Source: Lactarius indigo
Taxonomy: Eukaryota; Basidiomycota; Agaricomycetes; Russulales; Russulaceae
Reading direction: 5' to 3'
DNA length: 64,000 bases
NCBI GenBank assembly: GCA_025766275.1
Contig: JAFKAC010000147.1
Span: forward strand, 50,699-114,698
The notes beneath the pieces are model-generated. The model was not told the origin of the DNA, did not search any database, and saw only the letters and a program-made list of their open reading frames with translations. Below, one piece after another: positions 52,980 to 64,000 of this stretch (its first letter is position 1; each line of letters starts with the position of its first letter). The position numbers were made by a program, and so were the translations under genes.

Positions 52980-53010
52980 GTCGGATTTTTTTTTTTTCCG
53001 GAACATTCGC
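52980..53010 (+). promoter_or_regulatory. SSC1 upstream elements: poly-dT tract and heat-shock-like element
   Basis: A T-run at 52986-52997 flanked by CGGA/TCCG, followed by GAACATTC (53001-53008), which has the GAAnnTTC core of heat-shock elements. It lies about 140 bp before the Hsp70 start codon. Confidence 0.45.
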
Positions 53011-53145
53011 CGCAAATTCGTGGAATGGAATTGGTTGAGTTGGGGTCAGTCACGTGATATTCCTAAAGAGGCTAAAAAAAATTCGGCGGAGACGCGAGTG
53101 CGGCATTACGCTCCTTTCCCTCTCATTCTCACTACCACGTCCCCC

Positions 53146-55606
<2,461 letters not shown>

Positions 55607-56070
55607 ATTCCTTTTCTACACCCATTATTCTCCCTCGCTGCCTTTCGCTGTGTTGTCCATTGCGTTACCTTATGACCTCGTACGATCTTTACCCTTATTT
55701 AGACCCCAAAAGTACATCGTCTTGCCCACCCCCACTACGCACCTAGCATGTTTATTGTACTCACGCATATTCATTTCATCATCCGCTTACGCCCCCCCCA
55801 CTCAGTAGAACCCCTTTACCCACGCATTTCCTTTGTCACTTTCTAGGTCTGTACTCGAGCTGGACTAAGCTTGCGGTTGGAATACAAGAGAGCTTGAAGG
55901 AACTTTCTGTGTGACTTCAGTCAGCAATAATATATTGTGCTTATTGAACAGAAAGGTCACGGCGCGACTTGAGTCAATGTCCTTTGGATTGAGCATTACA
56001 TGAACATCATACATGGTTTACAAACAAAATAGTCCGTGTACTATATAGGCTTCGCAATTGTCTATCCCGT
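55607..56070. other. Convergent 3' region between SSC1 and the MATE gene
   Basis: Pyrimidine-rich after SSC1; probably both 3' UTRs. No gene. Confidence 0.5.
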
Positions 56071-58088
56071 TCACGCGTATACTTCGGACACCTCCTCATA
56101 CAACTCCGGGTTATTTCTTCTGATCCCTTTCTCGACCTCATACTCCCAGTCCGTGCCTAGCCACACAACGGCGTACTCACACGTCCCCACAACAAACAGC
56201 GCGAACACTTGACCTGCATCATCACCCAACCGAGAACCAATCAGCGACCGACCCTTTTTGGGATGAGAGACGCGACGCACCGATCCAGAGGCCCTGCAGG
56301 CCGTAGCCGGCACGAAAGGCGAGTGTGATGCCGAGCGGGAGCGCAAGGACGTAGTACGCGAGGAGGTTAAACGCAGCACCGAGGTGCTGCCGTCCCTGTC
56401 CGCGCAACACGCCGCCACACGAGCCCGCGAGGCCGTCCGCGACCTGGAAGGACGCTACGAGGGGCATGACCTGCGCGACGAGCGCCACGACCTTCGCGTC
56501 ATCGCTGAAGAGGTAGCCGTATACCTGCACCACGGCGCGGTGAGTGTGTGTGTGTGATGGAGAAGGGGGGGGGGTGGGACTTACGTCTTTGGAGGCGAGG
56601 AGGGAGAGCATGACGCAGGTGCCGATTAGCGCGCTTAGGAGCGCCGAGAGGTGTCCGATGGATTTGGCGCTCGCGGCATCGCGCCGGCCGATGGCGTTTC
56701 CGACCCGTGTAGACGCGGCGATACCTAAAGGGCAGAGGGTGCGGGCGAAAAAGGTGAGATAGCGACAGATGGTAGAGGGTTATATATATCCTCACCGATG
56801 CCAAACGGAATGGTATTCAAAACTAGAAAAAAAAACAGGTTTAATAAGTTATGCATGGGGACGAAGAAGGATGAGACCGACTTTGATCTGTCGTCATAAT
56901 GACAGACTGCGCAGCGAGTGGGACGGCGCCTAGACGGGCGGCTGCAAGGGCGACTATCTCGAAAGCAGCCCTACAACGTGGACAGCCGACATCAGCCGAA
57001 CGTTACAGTTACAAGCAAGCAAGCAAGCGCTCGGGGGGGTTGGTTGACGGTTTGCGCACCATTCCGTTCCGACCATGAGGATGCCCGGTAGGGCGAGCTT
57101 CAGAAACGCGACGCAGGCGCGGGCGTCCAGGACGGCGTGGAGCTGGATGCCGCCCCACGTCTGGTTCCGGGTGTGGGTCGGGGAGCACGTGGTGTACATG
57201 ATGAGGAAGAGAAAGGCGAGCCAGAAGGTGAGGGAGAGCGCGATGGGCGAGCCGTAGATCCCGAAGCGGGTGTAGTGCACGAAATAGACGTTGAGCGCGA
57301 CGTTGATGGGCGAGATGATGATGAGCACGTATGTAGACGCGTCCATGATTCCTGAATCGTGGGTCAGTCTCAAAACGGCGTCGTCTCTCTTGAAAAAAAA
57401 ACTGTACCTTGACATTGCAAGTACTTCTTGAGGCATTCAAAGCCGATATATCCCGGTGCGGCGAGTAGCAACAGCCGCAGGTACTGCTGTGTGTCTCGAC
57501 TGAGTTGCTCTTCCTGACCGAGGGCCATCAAGACAGACGCCATGTTCGCCCACACTATCCCGACGGGTATGAAGAGGAGCCACAACAAGGTTATACATCG
57601 CTGGAAGTGGACAGATAGGTCGGTGGATTGCTTCCCGCCTGTGAACGCCTGGGAACCTAGTGTGTCCAGAGCGGTTGAGCCGCCGAGCGCGACACACCAC
57701 CCTGTACGCCGCAAAAAAAAAAAAGCGAAAGATGTGGGATCATCGGCACTGATGCGAAAGGAGCCAGTACTAGCCAGTGACAAACGCCAGCATGAGCGAG
57801 AACGCGGCGACGGATAGCTCGGTGGGGCCGAGCCGTCCTACGATGACGACGGAGACGGTTTGGATGGAATTTTGAAGGATGTAGGAGAATATCACTAGAA
57901 CGTTTTTTTAGTTGCTAGGGTCTAGTACGACGGCAATGTGGCGAAAGTGTAAGTGAACACGAACCAGGAATGGAATCTTTGAAGAGGGCGGCAATCTCAC
58001 GCCCACGGCCGCCACGCTGTCGGGGCAGAGCTGCCGTATTGAGTAGGCGAGAAGCCTCATTGACGGCGACTGGCGGTAGTAGAGTCAT
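56071..58088 (-). CDS. MATE-family multidrug/organic cation antiporter
   Basis: Start ATG 58088 ([16 protein letters not shown]). Exons in order: [184 protein letters not shown], then a cytosolic tail [17 protein letters not shown]; stop at 56071. About 12 membrane segments, and the paired MatE repeats (GxxxALDTLxxQAxG; [13 protein letters not shown]) are clear. One intron holds a (GT)n stretch and a long G run. Probably an intact transporter; substrate unknown. Confidence 0.9.
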
Positions 58089-60764
58089 GATATAGACGGA
58101 AGGACAACAATGTTGAGTGCGGTAGCACTAGAAGGGGGGGAAACTGTTTATCGCTCGTTATTCGTGACGGACGGTGGAGCCTGAGCGATGATCACGATCT
58201 CCCAACAAACTCAGTCTGGCCTGCTTTATATACGGCTGGGCATCGCGACTGAGACGGAACTTGGAGACTCGGAGTCACGCATTGGCACGCGGTATCCCGG
58301 CGTTGGGTGCCCAGCTTCGAGATTTTCTCGGTGAACCGTAACCGTTCAGGGTCCGTGGTGCATTGCTTCATTTTGGGGGATTACCTGTGACCTCAACCGC
58401 CGACAACTCTATGCGCCCAACCTTCTTTGTCTGACTCATGCCTGTATCATCATCATACGGTGCCTTTGTTCGGCGTCCTAGCTCTCCTGATTCGGCTAGG
58501 CGTACGCACGGGACTCGAAAGAACGAAACGAAAGCAGCCAAAACGCCATCAGGCGCTACGCAATTTCCACGACCAGACGAGGGAAGAGACGTGGCAGGTC
58601 CGTACAAGGCATTCGGAGGACTGAGTGTTTCGTCGCGTGTGCCTGGGGGCGCTTCTCTCGTCGATAACGGCATCCATTTCGTCTTCCTTCCCAGCCTCTT
58701 CAAGAAAATTTCTCGTCTGGATCGGAGTAGCAAATGAACATGCGACTCCGGTGGTGTGGGTCATCCGGAAAAGAGACGCACGGAGTGTAGGGAGGACTAC
58801 GGTCGCCTGCTTCCGCCGTGGAGTCACCTCACATACCGTACCAGGACATGCAGTCGTCGCTTTAACCCCTGCGTCATAAATTGGCGACCCCCCTCCAATG
58901 CGGGCGGTCATACCGGATCCCCAGCCGATCTGCTGGGCAGAGCCATGAGGCAAGCTTATTATAAATTTATAATAGCTTTTTTGCCCTAAATGAAACTCGT
59001 TCACACACATGCGCGCTCACTAGTACGCACCCACGGGTCGATCGTCTGTTGCAGTCTTGATGTCACGGTTTTCATGCCCGACGGCAGTGAGGGAGACTTG
59101 TTTACATGACGATCCTGGCGCAGTATACCAGCGCCCGCGTTCTTTCCGTCACCCCAAGGCGATGACGCAGCTTTCATCCAACATATTACCCTAATCGGGT
59201 TCGACTTCCCAGGTCCGAGGTTCCGAGGTAGTACGTCCGACTTTGCACAAAACCGCAACGCCAGGGTGCACCACCGTGATGCACGAAGTGACCACAGGAC
59301 CTCCAGGGCCGATAGTTCTGTGGGAAGCGGTTGCAAAAACGGTAAAAACACGAGGAAAATTAAAAGGAAAAAAATAAATCTTATCGCTGCGTTCTGCCTC
59401 AAGGCAGCTTCTTCTGATCGCACCGATCGCGGAGGGTATTTTTTCCCTCCTCGCCCACCTGTATCAGCTTCCGGTCCTATTCCTGGACACATTGAACGGA
59501 CGGCTGGCCGGAGCATATCGTCATCGTGTAGTCCCGTGTTAGAGGACCAGGTGGTCGTTTCTGCATTGCGATCCGGCACGTGTGCGCATCTCGAAAGCGC
59601 AGCTGAATTGGATAGACGCCCCCTAAGGATTCCGCTCCACGCCGAGGACGCCGTGTTGTCGGGCGTAGCGTGGAGCGGACGCACTCGATCGCTTCGGGCT
59701 CGGCCCACCCATTCCCTTCCCATGAGACCCGGACGTTATCGCAGGATGCGCCTCGCGATGCGATCCGTGGTCTCGATCGTCTCACCGAATCGCCACCTGT
59801 ACGGCAGCGTGTCCCCCCCTGCGCAAACAATCCGATTTCCAAAACAAAAATCAGCAACGAGAAGAGGCTATACAGACCCTGTCCCTGGGCCCGCGGGGTC
59901 CGGAAAGAACGAGCAGTTTCACAGCCTGGCCTCGCTTTGGCCGAGAGGGGGAAACCCTAACGGTTGGAGCGTCCTATTGTCTCCGATAAATGGAGTAGGA
60001 TTTGCCCCAGACGTAAATGGAGAGATGCGCGGATCGCTGGGTGGGTGGCCAGGGTGTTGCGGCCAGGTGCCACAGTTTTTCCACCTCGACCAACTAACTC
60101 CACCACTATCTCTTCCAGGTACTTCCCTACAATCCCCATCGGGGCAAGCCATTGAGAAGCCACAACTATTGATCGCCTAGCTCGGCCCAAAACGCCAAGA
60201 GTAACAGGAGGTGCGCCTCTCTCAGTCAGGGTGGTCTGCAGGTGCGATATCGTGGTTTGCGCTTGCCTGATGCCGATAGGGCCCAGCTGATTGGCACACC
60301 AATAGTCGCTCACTGCGCTGGTCGATCAGAACTGGGGTCACGCGGGTGCGGACTAACCGCTCACGTATCTTTCACTTCCTCACCTCGTTTTGGGGAGAAG
60401 TCTCGTTGGAACCTGTCTTATCTCAAGGCGGCCTCGTCACATCCTGGTGCGTTTCAAAGATAAGCATCCGGGCCCCGACAGAGCAAGCCATGACACGCAA
60501 GCAAGCCAGACGGAACAGACCAGGGGAAACGAGTCGGCGTCAGTTGCGCGATTGTGTGGGAGAAGACATGTCAGAATAACTCTGCATCAGAGCCTGAGAT
60601 AGACTGCCAGAGAGGAGTATGGGCGTGGCGAACGAATATCATAATGGCTAGAGCGCGCACGATCAAGGCGGTATCACTAACGGTATCGCCTAGGCCTGCG
60701 TGTACGTTGTCGCTGCTCGTACCTATCTCGATTGACTTTCTATTTGTATTAGAGTTATGGTTAT

Positions 60765-60787
60765 GGGGGGAGAGGGAGGGGGAGGGG
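60765..60787 (+). other. G-quadruplex motif
   Basis: Four G runs of 3 or more (GGGGGG, GGG, GGGGG, GGGG) separated by 1-3 nt. Confidence 0.6.
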
Positions 60788-61689
60788 AACGCGTTTGGGG
60801 TTAGGATCAGCCGCCCGCGTCAAAACCGATTGCTGAAAATCAGATGCGGCAGTACAAGTACTCTTGAAAGAGCTACTCGTAACTCATCAGAGTTTAGCAC
60901 AGTCCGGTTAAAAAATGACAACACGTACAGGGCTCTAGGTCGTGGTAAACGATTTCATTGGGCTGAGGCCGCACTGTTCGGGCTCGTGGTTCTAAACTCA
61001 TAAAGACATGTCAAGGCAAAGCACTGGCGCCGGCACGCACCCAGTTGCATGCGATGTAAGGGTGAGTGTGGGAGTTGGGGGGGAGCCGTGTTACGTGACG
61101 TAGGAATTTGCCTTCGCGACTTGTGACAGGATGTCAACCGCTAACGGCATGCATGTATGCGTGCTTGCGCGGCGAACAACAAAAAGACTTGGTTTATGGT
61201 TCTTCTAGATATCAAAAAAAACGGGAAACGCAACGATTATGATCTGCTGAGATTAACGGAACGGACAAGGGGAAAAGAGCAACCATGGGATATGCCCTGA
61301 TGCGTCAACGATAACACCCTTTGCTAGCCTAGCGAAATGGGGAGGCGGTAGCTAGTTTGATGTGGGTCTCACCTCCTTGTAACGTAACGTGATCCCCTGC
61401 TCGGTTTTCCGATCTTGGGAACCACCACGTCTGAGCCAAGGTCCGTTGACTGCGCAGAGAATGAATTAGTACAAGAACAATTCAGGATCGGAACGACCAA
61501 CTCTGGCCGATTCGGATATGGCAAGAGAATGTATGCTGCATTAACCGGCGCCCCTTTGCGTCACCCCATTTCTGTTGTTTTTCCGAACGCCTCCTCTCTC
61601 CATCAACGTGCGAAATAAGAAAGGAGGCGAGGAGGGCGTTCAGGTTGAACCCTAGAGCATCGATTGTACTGAAGAGTATCCGGTGACAG

Positions 61690-61753
61690 CTGACCTACCG
61701 CTAAAGTTTCTTATGAAACGGGTTTGTACCAAAGCGGTAGTTCGCCAGGTCAG
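61690..61753. other. Nested inverted repeat with RNA-like branched fold
   Basis: Outer stem CTGACC/GGTCAG (6 bp), inner stem TACCGCT/AGCGGTA (7 bp) with a bulge on one side, and inside it a hairpin GTTTC-TTAT-GAAAC. No match to tRNA, hammerhead or snoRNA boxes that I could see. Confidence 0.4.
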
Positions 61754-62337
61754 GAGCTTATGACATGAGGGCTCGTGTTGAAAACGAGCTCGCTGCTTAG
61801 AGGGGGCCGTGGGATGGATGGGACCCCACCACAATGAACTTTACGGCAGCCGCGCGCTTACCGCCCCAGGAACGCGATTCAGCGTCAATCGAACCAGAGC
61901 TTCAGTCGAGTTTGCCGCTTCCTGCCTAGATAGGAGAACGTTGGGATTTTTCGCAACAAGGTATACGAGCGCGCTCGCCCGAGGAGGGAAAAAAACTCAT
62001 ACAATCATACAAGAGGTCCACGGTCCACGGTTCCATATATCGCTTATTCTCGGATGACGGCAATCTGAGAAGAGAAGTATTGGGTGGCAAGGCGGAAATG
62101 TATGCGCTCCTGCAGAAATACGTGTAAGTAGGGCATAGGAAATACGAGAATGGAAGTAGAGCGGTGCTAGATACGAAGAAAGTGTCTGCCAATGCAAGAG
62201 ATCGTACTGAGAAGGAAACTAAATGAGATACAACCACGATCAGACTACCCCAACTGCCAATAGAGGCTCACATGCCCACACTTTTGTCGGTTCGCCGCCA
62301 TCATCGCCATCGATGACTCACTTACCCCGCTACGATC

Positions 62338-63761
62338 TCACTCTCCCCCGCGCACTGCTCCCTCCCACACTCCCATTCCCACTCCACTTCCCGTCCTCCA
62401 CCGCGCTGCCAATCTGAGACCGCGCACCAACATACAGCGAGAGCGACGACCCACTCCCACCGTGCTGCTCACGGGCCGGTTTGTCTCACCGGGGCGCAGG
62501 CTGCCTGGCACGGCCAACATAGCGGGATTATGGGCATACTCCATGCTCGCCTGGCGCGAGGCGGGGGTGGTGGGACTCTCCAGCAGGTTCAGATGCACCG
62601 CGGGACGCGCTCCCCGCCGCCGCCTGGCTTGAGCCGCGGTACGGGCGGGGCGGAGCAGCTCGCCATGCTCAGAGGGCAGAGGTGGCGGTGGCGGGGTCGG
62701 CGATGGCGGTGCGCCGTGGCCGGCAGTCGGCCGTCCGGACCCGGCGCTGTAGAAAGTCTGCGAGGAGCGTGTCGACGCGGTCCCGGCGTTCTGGCTGTGG
62801 CTGAAGGACGGGTAGTGCTGCATCGTGGGCAGTGACGAGCCCTTGCTGGCCACTGAGGAGATGCTTTGCCGGAACGCGCTGATGAGCGGATACCCGCGGC
62901 TTTGGGGATGTGCAGCCAGCTCGCGGGCGAGGAAGGCGCTGGTGGAGGGGAGGGTGCTGACGTGGATGCGTGTGAGGATGCGCGTGAGGATGAAGGTGAG
63001 GAGATACGTGGAGGTGGAGGTGAGGGTGCGGGTGCGTGAGGTCCCGAGCTTGTTGATGTTGGGGACGGGCCGCGTGGTGGCGAGGTATCCATGGGCAGAT
63101 CCTCCGGAAGAGTATCCATGGTCGCGCGTGCGATGCGTGGACGGGTCCGGAGGGGCTGCTGCGGAGCGGAGCGAGTGAATCGCGACCGTGATGGAAGTCT
63201 AGGTTCCGAGTCGAGTAGGGGAGGGCGCTCCGTGAATGACCTGAACGTCGGCGCGAAAAGATGTGGGGAGAGGGGGGAATAGACTGTGCTGGGGGTGGGT
63301 GGTGGGCTCGACTGGGTGTATGCACCTGGTTGCATAGTCACGGTGCTCGGCGTACCAAAGCGTGCGTGTTCTAGGTCGGAGGTGCTGAAGTCGGGTTCGA
63401 GGAGTGGGACGGATGCATCAGCAGAGACGGTGCGGTTGTGGACTTCTCTGCGACTGCTGACAGTCGTTGAAGTGACATCACTCGACGATGAAGCCTCCAC
63501 CTGCTTGTTCTTGCGTCTGAGGGCCCGGCGCCGTGCAAAAGGAACGATTATGAGGATGAGGGCAACAATGAAGAGAAAACCGCCAACGGCAGCGACGATG
63601 ATGATGGTAAGCTTGTTTTGCTTGACGACCCGGGAGTCAGGATGAAGTGGCAGTCTGCTAGTAGGAACGTGAACGTGGCCTAATCAAATGACCGCCGCAG
63701 AAAAAAGGTCCCGAAGTTGACTTACAGCCGCCCCTGCTGCTGACGTTGTGGATTCACTCAT
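62338..63761 (-). CDS. Single-pass membrane protein with Ser/Pro-rich cytoplasmic tail (structure uncertain)
   Basis: A first exon may begin at ATG 63761 (MSESTTSAAGAA) followed by a GTAAGT intron. The next exon has one clear membrane segment, LTIIIVAAVGGFLFIVALIL, with the stop-transfer run ARRRALRRKNK, then a long Ser/Thr/Pro-rich tail (SADASVPLLEPDFS, YSPLSPHLFAPTF). Around 62900-62950 the likely coding frame changes to one reading ISSVASKGSSLPTMQHYP and ending near 62338, so a further intron is probable. The phase of exon 1 and the membrane exon does not fit simply. Resembles fungal cell-surface sensor-like proteins only in layout; no family assigned. Confidence 0.5.
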
Positions 63762-64000
63762 CTTGGTCTTGGCACAAGACTATCGTTCGGCCTCGCGCCC
63801 AGTGTTTGACGGTGGTGATGCAGCACGCCGCCAACAGGCGGAGTGGGTGGGTGGGAGATTTGGCCGCTAAAGATGGACAAAGCTGAGGCTGTGAGTGGGG
63901 TGCCCAGTCGTCCGATGACCGTCGAACGTTCAAGCTTGAATGGCGGGCGCTTTTCCGATAGCTTTTATTGTTTTATTTTATTTTCTGCACTCATGAGAGT

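Larger units (their letters stand above)
58089..62330. other. About 4.2 kb without a recognised gene
   Basis: Open frames overlap on both strands (for example 59266-60180 plus and 59001-59723 minus) with compositions that look random; no motif, intron-exon pattern or repeat boundary was recognised. The first 250 bp hold the MATE promoter. Contains a G-quadruplex motif and a nested inverted repeat listed separately. Confidence 0.5.

Noticed and set aside
59266..60180. 304-codon plus-strand frame in the gene-free region
   Set aside because: A 240-codon frame overlaps it on the other strand, composition looks random, no domain or intron pattern; not enough to call a gene.
61690..61753. A tRNA or hammerhead ribozyme
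   Set aside because: The 7-bp stem encloses too short a core for a tRNA, there are no A/B boxes, and the CUGANGA core of a hammerhead is absent.

Overview
The window is genomic DNA of a basidiomycete fungus, most likely an Agaricomycete (mushroom or polypore type). The evidence is short 50-60 bp introns with GTRNGT donors, a tandem array of Agaricomycete-type cytochrome P450 genes, a DUF6534-like membrane protein, a fungal MATE transporter, and Ty3/gypsy chromoviruses with 5-bp target duplications.

Layout. (1) 1-16793: the 3' part of a Ty3/gypsy element (here A1), decayed by in-frame TGA codons and split at 5699-15515 by a second, complete, minus-strand element (B) with a CGAGC target duplication. 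(2) 17430-25314: a complete young relative of A1 (A2) with two 532-bp LTRs differing at two sites and a GCGCA target duplication. (3) 25801-27160: two solo LTRs of the same superfamily. (4) 27400-29640: relics (P450 N-terminus, kinase C-terminus, a tRNA-like Pol III promoter). (5) 30037-44775: five P450 genes (four minus, one plus) around an alpha/beta-hydrolase gene broken by a 34-bp tandem duplication. (6) 46700-47801: a DUF6534-type membrane protein. (7) 49067-58088: conserved housekeeping block: ACAD10/11-type phosphotransferase (-), WRNIP1/Mgs1 AAA ATPase (+), mitochondrial Hsp70 (+), MATE transporter (-). (8) 58089-62330: about 4 kb with no gene I recognise. (9) 62338-63761: a single-pass membrane protein with a Ser/Pro-rich tail (-).

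Most unusual content. Element B carries three long open frames (about 420, 327 and 228 codons) upstream of gag. From its predicted transcription start to the gag AUG (over 3.1 kb) I find no ATG in any sense frame, apart from one in the 5' LTR where the other LTR reads GTG. The three frames end or begin at hairpins, three of which share a GAGU loop; the third frame overlaps gag by AUGA; each successive frame is shifted by -1. Element A2 shows the same trait on a smaller scale: 778 nt without ATG before gag, with a 172-codon in-frame extension under visible purifying selection. Both families also appear to prime reverse transcription with the 5' end of their own mRNA (Tf1/sushi style): an 11-nt (A) or 10-nt (B) primer-binding site is complementary to the predicted mRNA 5' end, which lies in one arm of an LTR hairpin at a near-constant distance from the TATA box.

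All readings are by eye. Intron borders, domain limits and counts are approximate, and family names rest on motif recognition, not searches.
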